Shown here: positions 45,944 to 55,495 of the stretch, piece by piece
Position numbering within the stretch: position 1 is the stretch's first letter
Layout of the letters: every line of letters starts with the position of its first letter
Assembly (NCBI RefSeq): GCF_035621135.1
Contig: NZ_CP141728.1
Location: forward strand, 186,001 to 250,000
From: Sinanaerobacter sp. ZZT-01
GTDB lineage: Bacteria; Bacillota; Clostridia; Peptostreptococcales; Anaerovoracaceae
Direction of reading: 5' to 3'
DNA length: 64,000 nucleotides
Program-made: the position numbers and the translations under genes
Notes under the pieces: model-generated
Told to the model about the DNA's origin: nothing
Seen by the model: only the letters and a program-made list of their open reading frames with translations
Database searches by the model: none

Positions 45944-46540
45944 TCATTTGTTAAGACGTTTTGCTTTTAGTCTACTTAGAGAAACTGGCGTGATTCCAAG
46001 GTAAGATGCCAGATCACACTGTTTTATCCTTTGTTCCAATCCCGGAAAACAGATGGAAAAGTTATTGTAACGCTCCATGCTATCCCATAATTTAAAGCTG
46101 ATTGCATGTTCCTCTTTCATTACAAGCGCCGACTCTGTTATCTTTTTATTAAATAACAATAACTGATAATTCCCTTCCATGATTTTTTCAAAATCAGCAA
46201 CGGAAGTCACTAAAATCTCACTGTCTTCGAGCGCTTGCAAATAATAAGTAGATTCCTTTTGTGATAAATAAGCCAAATAAGAAAATAACAGATCCCCCTC
46301 TGCATGAAAGTACTTCGTAATTTCATTGCCTTGCTCATCAATGTAAAAAGATCGAAAAACTCCCTTGATTATAAGACCTATTTCTGTTGATTTTTCACCC
46401 TCTCTTATGAAGAACTCATTCTTCTTCATCATCTTTTGATGAAAAATTGACATTAGTATGTCCAGATTGACAGCATCAAGGGATACTCTATATCTGAGTA
46501 AAAGCTCATTCCATACTCCATCAGTTTTTGCTTTGTTCAT
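45944..46540 (-). CDS. Crp/Fnr family transcriptional regulator
   Basis: 198 residues. An N-terminal cyclic-nucleotide-binding-like beta barrel (FIREGEKSTEIGLIIKGVFR) is followed by a C-terminal helix-turn-helix (QCDLASYLGITPVSLSRLKAK). No cysteine cluster typical of FNR. It may regulate the SDR gene downstream. ATG 46540 follows GGAGG. Confidence 0.92.
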   Translation of the reverse strand: MNKAKTDGVWNELLLRYRVSLDAVNLDILMSIFHQKMMKKNEFFIREGEKSTEIGLIIKGVFRSFYIDEQGNEITKYFHAEGDLLFSYLAYLSQKESTYYLQALEDSEILVTSVADFEKIMEGNYQLLLFNKKITESALVMKEEHAISFKLWDSMERYNNFSICFPGLEQRIKQCDLASYLGITPVSLSRLKAKRLNK

Positions 46541-46585
46541 GGAAACCTCCATTTATAAAATAAAATACGATCAAAAACAACAATT

Positions 46586-46636
46586 CTATAAAATGGCTCT
46601 AAGTAAAAACTTAGAGCCATTTTATAGAAATTTTAT
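46586..46636. terminator. terminator with perfect 18-bp stem
   Basis: CTATAAAATGGCTCTAAG (46586-46603) pairs perfectly with 46610-46627, six-base loop. It ends the subtilase transcript on the minus strand, just upstream of the Crp-type gene. Confidence 0.85.
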
Positions 46637-46646
46637 TTTTATCTGT

Positions 46647-48173
46647 TTATGCCGCAGTCTCCTCCGTTTCCTCACATAAGAACCATAATGCTGCTGCATT
46701 TGATGGATTCGAGTCTTTTTGAGACATGTGTGCTTTAATGCAAACATATATGTTTCCATCATAAGAAACAACACTTCCTAACTGATAGTGTTGTTCTGGT
46801 ATCCATTTTTCCGCATTGAATGCAGTTGTATTATCACTACCGTTTACTTCAATTCCGGTTAGTTTCTGCAATGCTTTATAAGCATTTACAATTCCGGCTC
46901 CATATTCTTTTGAACTTCCTGCAGGTTTTGCAGTTTCCTTAAGTAATCCTCTTACTTCTTCCGCTGTAATGTCTTTATCCACAGATTTTAACAAACCAAC
47001 CACACCGGCAACATGTGGACACGCCATAGAAGTTCCTGTCAAGTAATCATAACTGCCATCATTGGTTAGATATGTACTGTAAATATCTACTCCAGGTGCC
47101 ATAAAATCTAATCCGGTTCCATAGTTGGAAAAATATCCTCTTTCACCATTGCTGTCTACTGCTCCAACGGCTATAACAGAGTCATAGGCTGACGGATAAG
47201 AAATAGAGGATGCAGATTCATTTCCTGATGCCGCTACGACAACCGTTCCATTTTGAACTGCAGTTTTGCAAGCAGAGTTAAAAGTACTAGAATAACGACC
47301 GCCACCCAAAGACATATTAATTACATCTACATTTTGTTTTGCAGCATACAGAATTCCCTGTTGGATTCCATAAATGCTCCCTCTTCCATTATCACCTAAT
47401 ACCTTTATAGGGATTAACGTCGCTGTTCTCATTACGCCTGTTACTTCTCCATAACTTGCAACTGTTCCGGCAACGTGTGTACCATGGCCTAACCGATCCA
47501 TCGTATCTGTGCTGGATCCACTGGCAAAGTTCTTCCCTAAGCTCGTATCGACATAGCTGCTTAGTGATGGATGCGTGTTATCAATTCCTGTATCCAATAT
47601 CGCCACACGTGTATTGCTCCCGCCTGTTGTTATTGTCCATGCATTAGGAACCTGGATCATTTCATAATTCCACTTTTGCTTGGGATTTATATCAAAATTC
47701 TGATTTTGCCCGCTTGTTGCTTCAAAAGCTGTCATAACATAATTGGGCTCCAATGCTTTAATTTCATATCCTGAATTAGTCAGCCGCTCTTCTAATTTCG
47801 CTTTTGCTTCTTCAAAAGTATATTCCTCTGAAGGATATCCGACTAAATAAGTATATCCCATGTTCTCAATCACGTCATCCTGCAAGTTGTCTTGTCCTAA
47901 AATATGAAATTCATCACCATCTTTTATTTCGGTAGATTCTAGCAAGTCATCTTTCAGTATAAAATCATTATCCTGCAATAAGTTATCAAGTTGTTCATTT
48001 ATATTTTCCTCCATTGACTGTATAGAGTTATTTTCTCCGATACTTAGAATTATTTCTCCCGGAATGGTCTCTATTTCCTCTGCCATTGCGAAAGCTTGTC
48101 CTCCACTCATAAAGCAACCTGTAACTAGAGCTAATACCAAAAAACCAGCAAAACCTATCTTTCTTTTTTTCAT
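46647..48173 (-). CDS. secreted S8 (subtilisin-family) serine peptidase with chitin-binding-type C-terminal domain
   Basis: 508 residues. A signal peptide (FLVLALVTGCFMSGGQAFA) and a pro-region of about 120 residues precede the catalytic domain. The triad is Asp194 (LDTGID), His230 (HGTHVAGT) and Ser382 (GTSMACPH), with the oxyanion Asn318. The last 55 residues (WIPEQHYQLGSVVSY, YVCIKAH, W) look like a CBM5/12 carbohydrate-binding module. It is probably an extracellular protease targeted to the cell wall or glycans. Ribosome site GGGGAAGGGG. Confidence 0.93.
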   Translation of the reverse strand: MKKRKIGFAGFLVLALVTGCFMSGGQAFAMAEEIETIPGEIILSIGENNSIQSMEENINEQLDNLLQDNDFILKDDLLESTEIKDGDEFHILGQDNLQDDVIENMGYTYLVGYPSEEYTFEEAKAKLEERLTNSGYEIKALEPNYVMTAFEATSGQNQNFDINPKQKWNYEMIQVPNAWTITTGGSNTRVAILDTGIDNTHPSLSSYVDTSLGKNFASGSSTDTMDRLGHGTHVAGTVASYGEVTGVMRTATLIPIKVLGDNGRGSIYGIQQGILYAAKQNVDVINMSLGGGRYSSTFNSACKTAVQNGTVVVAASGNESASSISYPSAYDSVIAVGAVDSNGERGYFSNYGTGLDFMAPGVDIYSTYLTNDGSYDYLTGTSMACPHVAGVVGLLKSVDKDITAEEVRGLLKETAKPAGSSKEYGAGIVNAYKALQKLTGIEVNGSDNTTAFNAEKWIPEQHYQLGSVVSYDGNIYVCIKAHMSQKDSNPSNAAALWFLCEETEETAA

Positions 48174-48559
48174 ACCCCTTCCCCTTTTCTGTTTTTATTT
48201 AAAACAACCATGCCTAGCTTACTAAATGGCTATACTCCTCCCTTCTTTTCTATATTTCCTTATGCACGAGTTGTTTCATGCTTATTTTTTCATATCTTTT
48301 CCCTAACTTGTCCTTCTATGCAAATAATAGCATAATGTGGAATAATCTTCTACATATTCTCTTATCTATTTTTTGCCTTGAACGCCCTCAATTCTACAAA
48401 ATTGTCTAAAAAAAGCCGTCTAAATCGTATTTAGTGAAAAAGTTTTTGTCTTATTATGCTTATGTTTGTAATCGATAAATCGTTTGAATAAAAACAGCCA
48501 TATACAGATTAGGCGTAATTTGGAGAAAGAGAAATTCCTGTCCATAAACAGGGGTTTTT
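48174..48559. other. intergenic region between the subtilase and the two-component genes
   Basis: 386 A/T-rich bases. A small hairpin (CCTGT/ACAGG at about 48538-48553) followed by T6 is present, but it points along the plus strand where no gene ends. I could not assign a clear promoter for the subtilase. Confidence 0.4.
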
Positions 48560-49483
48560 TCATTTTTTTACCGGAAAACAGACGGTAAAAACCGTATATT
48601 GGTTTGGCTCACTGCGAACGTTAATCCTACCTTCCATTTTTTCAGCCATCTGCCCAACGATGGACAGCCCTAATCCGCTTCCTTTATCGGATCGCCCTTT
48701 ATCACATTTATACAGTCTTTTAAAAATGTGCGGCAAGTCTGCTTTCTCAATGCCTATCCCATTGTCCGCGATATGAATTTCAATTTCCTTTTCATTTTGT
48801 ACCATTTCAATTTTAATCTGCGTGGCCCGGCTATGGGCGATGACGTTTTGCACCAGATTGTTGAGGATACGGGCATATCCGTCCAGATCAACTTTTGCAA
48901 GCAGCGCTCTTTCCGGAATTTCAATTTCATAATTCAGATGATTTTCTTCAAAGATGGGAATCCAATCTTTCAGAATATTCCGTGTCAATTCCGCAAGCTC
49001 TACCCGTTCTATGGATAATGAAAATTCGCCGGAGTTGAGCTTGAACCAGTCGAACAGAAGGTCGATATAGTCCTTAAGGTCATGGGCTTTACGTCTGACA
49101 ATTTTCAGATAATCTTCACGCTCTTTCCCTGTGGCAACACCTCTGTGTACTGCCTCTAGATAACCGATTAAAGTTGTGAGCGGCGTCCGCACGTCATGGG
49201 AGAGGCTCGTCATTAGTTGACGGTTGGTTTCATCTGCCGCTCTGAGCTCTGAGATTCTTTCCTCGTAACGGGTAACTATTTCATTTATTTTGTAGGAAAA
49301 ATCTGCGGTCAGCTCATTGTCCACGGCAAGAATTCTACGGTTCCCATTTCCCGCTTCCATATCATTCAGGGCATCTGTCATGTTCTGAAGCTGCCTCTTG
49401 ACGCCAAGGAGTTTTCCCATACAGATCATATCGAACAGAAGCGAAAGAAAAAAGAATATGCCTAATGTCACATTGAAAATCAT
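48560..49483 (-). CDS. sensor histidine kinase
   Basis: 307 residues. One N-terminal helix (FFFLSLLFDMICMG), a short HAMP-like linker, HisKA with His in LSHDVRTPLTT and a HATPase domain (NLVQNVIAH, DNGIGI, GSGLGLSIV). There is almost no outside region, so it may sense at the membrane. Three bases after the regulator stop; GGAGG ribosome site inside the regulator end. Confidence 0.93.
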   Translation of the reverse strand: MIFNVTLGIFFFLSLLFDMICMGKLLGVKRQLQNMTDALNDMEAGNGNRRILAVDNELTADFSYKINEIVTRYEERISELRAADETNRQLMTSLSHDVRTPLTTLIGYLEAVHRGVATGKEREDYLKIVRRKAHDLKDYIDLLFDWFKLNSGEFSLSIERVELAELTRNILKDWIPIFEENHLNYEIEIPERALLAKVDLDGYARILNNLVQNVIAHSRATQIKIEMVQNEKEIEIHIADNGIGIEKADLPHIFKRLYKCDKGRSDKGSGLGLSIVGQMAEKMEGRINVRSEPNQYTVFTVCFPVKK

Positions 49484-49486
49484 GGC

Positions 49487-50182
49487 CTACACCTCCTTGT
49501 TAAAACGGTAGCCGATTCCCTTTACCGTCTGGATGTAATAAGGCGTACCGGAGTCGAGTTCTATCTTTTTGCGGAGCCTGCTGATAATTGCCATGATGTT
49601 GCTGTCATCGTAAACGTATGGCTCTCCCCATACTTCTTCGTAAATCTGTTGCTTTGTTAAAATCTTCCCCTGGTTTTTCACGCAGAACAGCAGAAGGTCA
49701 AATTCTTTCGGCGGCAATTCAAACGTTCCGTTCTGAGTCGTTACGCTCCGGCTGTCCATATCTATGGTTAGCCCTTGATAGGTCAACGGCTGCGAATGAT
49801 CTCCAGTCATATTAAACCGTGTATACCGGCGAATCAGAGAAAGTACTCGGGCAATCAGCTCTTCCATATCAAAAGGTTTTGTCAGATAGTCATCCGCGCC
49901 GGAACGTAATCCGCGGATCTTTGATGTGCTGTCGTTTTTGGAAGTCAGCATCAGAATGGGAATCCTGCTTTTTTGTCGTATTTTTTCCATGGTTTCAAAA
50001 CCGTCCATTCCCGGCATCATCACATCCAAAAGAATCAACTGGTAATCATTCTTTTGGAGTATGGCGAGTCCGTCTGCGCCAGAATAGCAATGGTCTGCAC
50101 CTATACTCTCAGCAGCAACGCTCTGCTCGATTAAAGCACACAATTCTTTATCATCGTCAATCACTAAGATTCTATAGCCCAT
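49487..50182 (-). CDS. OmpR-family response regulator
   Basis: 231 residues. Receiver with DDD pair, phospho-Asp in LILLDVMMPGMDG, Lys in YLTKPFD; winged helix with PPKEFDLLLF and TVKGIGYRF. ATG 50182 follows GGGAGG. Gene order is regulator then kinase; no transporter gene is adjacent on the same strand, so targets are open. Confidence 0.94.
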   Translation of the reverse strand: MGYRILVIDDDKELCALIEQSVAAESIGADHCYSGADGLAILQKNDYQLILLDVMMPGMDGFETMEKIRQKSRIPILMLTSKNDSTSKIRGLRSGADDYLTKPFDMEELIARVLSLIRRYTRFNMTGDHSQPLTYQGLTIDMDSRSVTTQNGTFELPPKEFDLLLFCVKNQGKILTKQQIYEEVWGEPYVYDDSNIMAIISRLRKKIELDSGTPYYIQTVKGIGYRFNKEV

Positions 50183-50391
50183 TTTCAAACCTCCCGAGTA
50201 TTGCGAAACTATTCGCAATGTATTAAATCCATTTTACTTTGTCTGCTAAATTAGTGCAAGTTTGAGTAACTTGAAAGCCTTACTTAACTGTGATAAGCTT
50301 TTCCATATATATTACTGGACAAAATATTTTTGAAATGGTAGTAGTCGCCTTTTATGCTTAAGAAGCAAATTATATTTGACGGAGGTATGTG

Positions 50392-50814
50392 ATGTTAGAT
50401 TTAAAAGATATTAATTATCAACCAAATATTCAAGAGATAAGTGAATATATAAATAATCCTATTTTTAGTCAATTCTATAACTTCATAAATAACGAATATA
50501 ATGCTCTTTGTAAAGTTGAGTATAGTAAAGATGTATGGGCTCGTGGTTGGAATATCAAATTAAGAAAAGCAGGAAAATCTCTTTGTGTTATTTATCCTAA
50601 AGAAGGTTATTTTACTGTATTAGTTGTTATAGGAAAGAAAGAAAAAGAAAAAGTCAACGATTTATTAGCACAGCTATCAGACGAGATGCAGAAAATTTTT
50701 CATAATACAAAAGAGGGGAACGGACAAAGATGGCTCATGATAGATTTGTTTGATAGCGGTTGTTTATGCCAAGATACATTAAAATTAATTCAAATTCGCA
50801 GAGAAAGCAAATAA
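50392..50814 (+). CDS. DUF3788 family protein
   Basis: 140 residues of a small cytoplasmic family of unknown function. WARGWNIKLRKAGKSLCVIYP and the following FTVLVVIGKKE are the family marks. Start ATG 50392, six bases from GGAGG; the GTG three bases earlier is closer than normal. Confidence 0.85.
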   Translation: MLDLKDINYQPNIQEISEYINNPIFSQFYNFINNEYNALCKVEYSKDVWARGWNIKLRKAGKSLCVIYPKEGYFTVLVVIGKKEKEKVNDLLAQLSDEMQKIFHNTKEGNGQRWLMIDLFDSGCLCQDTLKLIQIRRESK

Positions 50815-51033
50815 TTAAATTATACTGCAAAAAATTGTATGGAAATAGATTTTTGAAAATCCTACTACTTTTGGTATCGGTTTTGATGAAGCTCATTCCG
50901 ATAACTTCGAACAGGACAAAGGCAAGTATCATAAATTCAACTAACAGTTTACTTGAAATTATACTGATTCCACCTGTGGTCGGTTGATAATAATTAAATA
51001 TTGATTCATGCTGATTAACAGGAGGTGTTGCAA

Positions 51034-51798
51034 ATGCAATCGATTGACAATCAAGAATTTGGACAGTTTTTAGCCCAATTAAGAAAAGAAAAGGGAATGA
51101 CACAAAAACAGCTTGCCGAACAATTATTTTTATCAGATAAAGCAATCAGCAAGTGGGAAAGAGGATTGAGTTTGCCTGATATATCCTTACTGATGCCCCT
51201 ATCAAAAATCTTCAATGTAACGACCACGGAACTGCTATGTGGAAAAAGAATAGCAATTAATGCCCAGTTTAGTATTGATGAAGTAGATGCTATCATGTCC
51301 AAAACTATTACTTTGTCCAAGGATGAAATAGAAAAAAAAGAACACTCCAAACAAATTAGAATAAGAATTTTTATCGGTTCAATTTGTATCTTTATTGCAG
51401 AATTGATTTTATTCCTTGTCAGCGGACATTCAATCAGCACGATTCGCGAAAGTGTTTATACAGTAGAACTTTTGATGGCCATTTCCGGCACATATTTTAC
51501 ATTTTTTGCAAAGGAAGAATTACCCATTTATTATGATAGCAATCATATAAGCCAGTATACCCACGGTGTGTTTCGCATGAATATCCCCGGCGTCCATCTT
51601 AACAACAGTAACTGGAATCATATTGTTAAGACAGTACATCTGACAACAATGATTATTTTTACCATATTTCCGCTCTTATATTTTTCACTTTCATCGTTTT
51701 TCCCTCGACTTTGGGAAAGTGGGGAGTTATTTTTCACTTTAGGTGCAGTTCTTGCGATGTTTATTCCCATATGTATTGTTGGAAAAAAATATGAATAA
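51034..51798 (+). CDS. XRE-family regulator with C-terminal membrane domain
   Basis: 254 residues. The N-terminal helix-turn-helix (LRKEKGMTQKQLAEQLFLSDKAISKWERG, given in part) is followed by a linker and about four membrane helices. Membrane-anchored XRE proteins of this kind are common in Firmicutes; a sensor function is inferred. AGGAGG ribosome site eight bases from ATG 51034. Confidence 0.9.
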   Translation: MQSIDNQEFGQFLAQLRKEKGMTQKQLAEQLFLSDKAISKWERGLSLPDISLLMPLSKIFNVTTTELLCGKRIAINAQFSIDEVDAIMSKTITLSKDEIEKKEHSKQIRIRIFIGSICIFIAELILFLVSGHSISTIRESVYTVELLMAISGTYFTFFAKEELPIYYDSNHISQYTHGVFRMNIPGVHLNNSNWNHIVKTVHLTTMIIFTIFPLLYFSLSSFFPRLWESGELFFTLGAVLAMFIPICIVGKKYE

Positions 51799-51877
51799 CT
51801 TAATTTTATCACCGAGAGCAGTTTGATTTCTAGCCTCGGTGATATTGTCATACCATCAATAGTAATTACAGCTTAAT

Positions 51878-53608
51878 CTATTTTAATTTCCATCCAACCG
51901 CCTTTTTGCGGGCACGAATGAATTGTTCATAGATACCATTTGCATTGATCAGCTTTTCATGTGTCCCCTGCTGTACAATATGTCCGTCAGCCAGGACAAA
52001 AATTCGGTCAGCATTCCGTATTGTCTTCAGCCGATGCGCAATCATAATAACGGTTTTATTTTTAGTTAATTCTGCAATTGCCTCCATCAGCATATTCTCA
52101 TTTTCCGGATCAACACTGGATGTGGCTTCATCCAATATGATGATGGGCGCATCTTTTAAAATAGCACGGGCTATGGAAATTCTTTGTTTTTCACCACCTG
52201 ACAGTGATGCACCGCCTTCTCCAATAACGGTGTTGTAGCCATCCGGAAGACTCATAATAAAGTCATGACAGCAAGCTCTCTCTGCCGCAAGCTTAACTTC
52301 CTTATGAGATGCATTTGGTTTTCCGAATTTGATGTTGTTTTCAATCGTATCAGCAAACAGATAGACCTTCTGAAATACCTCGCTTATATTCGCCAATAGA
52401 CTATCCAGCGTATAATCGCGGACATCGATTCCGCCAATTGTAATTTTCCCTCCATCCACGTCCCAAAAACGGGCAATCAGGTTACATAGAGTGCTCTTGC
52501 CCGCACCAGAAGGCCCGATAATGGCAGTTGTTGTTTTCTGTGGAATTGACAAGCTGACGTTATCCAGAATTTTATGATCACCATAAGAAAAAGAAACGTT
52601 TTCAAATGCTATATCGAAATTAGACGGAGTCTGTACGTTCCCCTTCTCATCCATGACAGGTGTTCTGTTAATTTCTTCGACTTTATCGATTGAGGCATCC
52701 AGAAGCCGCAATAGGGAAGACGAATTTCCGGCTGATTGGAGTTCCCCAAACAGCATGAAGGAACCAACCGTCATTAACAGGCATATGGGCAGGCTCATCG
52801 AGCCGTTGAGGTGAAAAATCAACGCTTCCGTAATTATGACTACGCTTGTGCCATATAGTATCATCTGCTGCAGAACGGTGTAAGGAATAAATAAATGCTC
52901 CAGCTTCAGATTTTTAGATTTGCTTTCTAAAATAGCCTGTTTTATTTTGCTGTTGGAGTCTCTGCCCAGGTTAAAGGATTTGACAATTAACATTCCCTGC
53001 ACATACTCCAATACATTTGAGACAAGTTTCTCTTGCGCCGTCTGCCTCTCTGGAGAAACTTTTTCGGATTTTTTTTGAAGACTGCTGATGCACCAGGTAA
53101 ACAGCAGGATACCACAGAGAATGGTTAATCCTATCCTCCAGTCAATGACAGCCATAACAATTGTAATAACTGCTACATGAATGTATCCGCCTAAAATGTT
53201 AGTCAACACGGTTGGTGCATTGTTTTCAATGTCGCCTATCGTGGTGGTAACCACAGAAGTTAAATTACCCAGATTGTGATCACTGAAATATCCCATTGGC
53301 ATGTATTTAATACGATCGCCAATATGAATGCGCTTTTCGGCGCACATGAAATAGCCTATTTTTACTTTGTAAAAATCTGAAATATAACTGCAGATAATTT
53401 TCAATATCATACCTGCAAAAGTGATTCCGAATATCTGCCAGATTGCTGCTGTTCCAAAGCCGTTTATAATGCCTGAAAAAACCAACGCAAGCGCAGCAAA
53501 GGACATCATATCAAAAATGGAATGCAGTACTGAAAACAGAACTGTCAATCTCATTGTTCCTTGCATTTTCCCTGAAAAATTATATATTTTTTTTAATACA
53601 TGAATCAT
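51878..53608 (-). CDS. fused permease-ATPase ABC transporter, IrtB/YbtQ-like
   Basis: 576 residues. Six helices, then the nucleotide domain: Walker A GPSGAGKST, signature LSGGEKQR, Walker B IIILDEATSSVD. It pairs with the gene at 53620, whose stop is 11 bases upstream of this ATG; GGGGAGAT ribosome site. Paired half-transporters of this type exist as exporters and as siderophore importers (YbtPQ, IrtAB). The regulatory context favours import, but sequence alone does not settle direction. Confidence 0.92.
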   Translation of the reverse strand: MIHVLKKIYNFSGKMQGTMRLTVLFSVLHSIFDMMSFAALALVFSGIINGFGTAAIWQIFGITFAGMILKIICSYISDFYKVKIGYFMCAEKRIHIGDRIKYMPMGYFSDHNLGNLTSVVTTTIGDIENNAPTVLTNILGGYIHVAVITIVMAVIDWRIGLTILCGILLFTWCISSLQKKSEKVSPERQTAQEKLVSNVLEYVQGMLIVKSFNLGRDSNSKIKQAILESKSKNLKLEHLFIPYTVLQQMILYGTSVVIITEALIFHLNGSMSLPICLLMTVGSFMLFGELQSAGNSSSLLRLLDASIDKVEEINRTPVMDEKGNVQTPSNFDIAFENVSFSYGDHKILDNVSLSIPQKTTTAIIGPSGAGKSTLCNLIARFWDVDGGKITIGGIDVRDYTLDSLLANISEVFQKVYLFADTIENNIKFGKPNASHKEVKLAAERACCHDFIMSLPDGYNTVIGEGGASLSGGEKQRISIARAILKDAPIIILDEATSSVDPENENMLMEAIAELTKNKTVIMIAHRLKTIRNADRIFVLADGHIVQQGTHEKLINANGIYEQFIRARKKAVGWKLK

Positions 53609-53619
53609 TTTATCTCCCC

Positions 53620-55359
53620 TTAAGCAACGTCTTTTGTGTCGATATGTGCTTTCCACATTTCCTGATATAAAGGGCATGTCAGAAGCAGGTTCTGATGCGT
53701 GCCTTCTGCTTCAATATGTCCATTCTTTACCACAACAATCTTGTCTGCATCGGTAATCGTAGAGAGACGATGTGCAATCATCAGAACCGTTTTCCCATCA
53801 ATGATCTTCGCCATTGCTTCCTGAATCAACGCTTCGTTTTCTGCATCAATATAGGCTGTTGCTTCATCGAGAATGACAATGGGTGCATTCTTCAGCACAG
53901 CCCTCGCAATTGCGATCCTCTGCCGCTCTCCTCCGGAAAGATGCCCGCCCGCACCACCTACAACTGTCTGGAAACCATTTTCCAATTTCAAAATAAAGTC
54001 ATAGCAACCACAATCCTTTGCTGCCTGATAGACTTCTTCATCCGTGGCTGCTGGCTTTCCCATTCGGATATTTTCAATTACTGTTTCATCAAACAGATAA
54101 TTGTCCTGTGATATATAGGCAACCTGATCCATCAACTGTTCCAACGGAATTTCCCGAATATTGATACCATCGATTTTAACTGCACCAGCGGTCACATCCC
54201 AAAAACCCGCAATTAACTTAGTAATAGTAGATTTACCGCCCCCGCTGGGACCTACAAAGGCTGTAATGGTTTTTTCCGGAATATTAAGGCTGACCTGCTC
54301 CAAAAGTGATTTATTCTCCTCATAAGAAAAACTTACATTCTCCATTGAGATGCTGGATGTATCAAGTTTGACCGGCCGCACAGGTCTTGCCAGCTCTTTT
54401 TCATCCAGAACAGAACAGATTTCTCCTACAATAGACTTCATCTGCGCAATGCTGTCTGTAAAATTCATGGCATTCAGGATTGGTGTAATAATGCCTAGTG
54501 ACAGAACAATGCAAGTGACAAAAACCGGGACGCTCAAGCTGCCATTCCGGTATAAAACGCAGCCAACAGGAAGTACACTGACCAGCACACTTGGCCAAAC
54601 CGTAAACAGCATGGACTTATAAACCTGAACACTCTTTATCCAGTTTACGGCATATAAAGCATTATCCTCAACTGCATCAGCATACTTATGATAAGAATTA
54701 GCAGATTGATTAAAAGCTTTGATTACTTCGATTCCCCCAATATACTCTACAACCGTATTCGTCATCTTACGAACGCGCATCATAAGACCCTGAAATTTTT
54801 CCTCATAGCCATTCACCATTCCTTTGTAGCAAAGCATACCAACAGGTAATGTTACCATGGAGGCAAGCGCCATTCTCCAGTCAAGAAACAGCAGATAAAT
54901 TATAATGCAGACTGGAATACAAAAGTTCGCGGTTAATTCAGGAATCAGATGGGCGAGAGTTGTTTCCATACCTTCTACCCTGTCCACAAGAATATTTTTA
55001 AGTTGACCGGACGGGGTGTTAATAATATATCCCATGGGAACTTTTGTGAGTTTGTCCACTAACTGTATTCGAATTTCACACAAGGTTTCAAAGGCTGCGG
55101 TATGGGAAATAAAAGTAGAGAGATTGAAAAAGCATACTTTTGCTAAAAAACCAGCACCAGCTATGAGGCACCAGCTCAAATAAATGTAAATAGCCGTTTC
55201 CCCTCCCATCAGCAGCAGTATGATTTTAGAAACTGCAAAAAACGGTACTAAACCAGCGGCAACACCGAGGATAGCTAAAACGACTGACAGGATATATTTA
55301 TGCCTGTATGGAGCTGCAAGCTCCATCAATCTGTACATAGGATTTTGTTCTTTATCCAT
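53620..55359 (-). CDS. fused permease-ATPase ABC transporter, IrtA/YbtP-like
   Basis: 579 residues. Six helices and a nucleotide domain with Walker A GPSGGGKST, signature LSGGERQR, Walker B IVILDEATAYID and H-loop MIAHRLST. It has no extra siderophore-reductase domain. It is first gene of the two-gene unit that follows the 37-bp element at 55447-55483 and the hairpin at 55383-55426. Ribosome site GGATCG is weak. Confidence 0.92.
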   Translation of the reverse strand: MDKEQNPMYRLMELAAPYRHKYILSVVLAILGVAAGLVPFFAVSKIILLLMGGETAIYIYLSWCLIAGAGFLAKVCFFNLSTFISHTAAFETLCEIRIQLVDKLTKVPMGYIINTPSGQLKNILVDRVEGMETTLAHLIPELTANFCIPVCIIIYLLFLDWRMALASMVTLPVGMLCYKGMVNGYEEKFQGLMMRVRKMTNTVVEYIGGIEVIKAFNQSANSYHKYADAVEDNALYAVNWIKSVQVYKSMLFTVWPSVLVSVLPVGCVLYRNGSLSVPVFVTCIVLSLGIITPILNAMNFTDSIAQMKSIVGEICSVLDEKELARPVRPVKLDTSSISMENVSFSYEENKSLLEQVSLNIPEKTITAFVGPSGGGKSTITKLIAGFWDVTAGAVKIDGINIREIPLEQLMDQVAYISQDNYLFDETVIENIRMGKPAATDEEVYQAAKDCGCYDFILKLENGFQTVVGGAGGHLSGGERQRIAIARAVLKNAPIVILDEATAYIDAENEALIQEAMAKIIDGKTVLMIAHRLSTITDADKIVVVKNGHIEAEGTHQNLLLTCPLYQEMWKAHIDTKDVA

Positions 55360-55382
55360 TTCACATTCGATCCTTTCTTAAA

Positions 55383-55426
55383 TAAAATAGAGGTTGGTTA
55401 ATTTTCGTTAACCAACCTCTATTTTA
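55383..55426 (-). promoter_or_regulatory. leader hairpin containing TTGGTTAA-N6-TTAACCAA
   Basis: A perfect 19-bp stem with a six-base loop lies 24 bases before the half-transporter gene. Its centre (55394-55415) has the same arm length and spacing as the inverted repeat at the araC promoter. It may be an operator, a terminator for the upstream gene, or an RNA control element. Confidence 0.6.
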
Positions 55427-55446
55427 AGCGATTTCATTTTTTTCTA

Positions 55447-55483
55447 CTACTCTGATAAGGCTGTTAACCCCCTATTTAGACAA
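55447..55483 (-). promoter_or_regulatory. 37-bp AraC-regulon element, copy 2
   Basis: On the minus strand it starts TTGTCTAAATAGGGGG and ends CCTTATCAGAGTAG. It lies 88 bases before the half-transporter start. TTATCA could act as a -35 box with a weak TGAAAT 16 bases on. Confidence 0.7.
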
Positions 55484-55495
55484 AGATTTACAGCA

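Noticed and set aside
48538-48562. Hairpin CCTGT/ACAGG plus T6 as a terminator of the kinase gene at 48560
   Set aside because: The T run lies on the plus strand, the wrong direction for that gene, and no plus-strand gene ends there.
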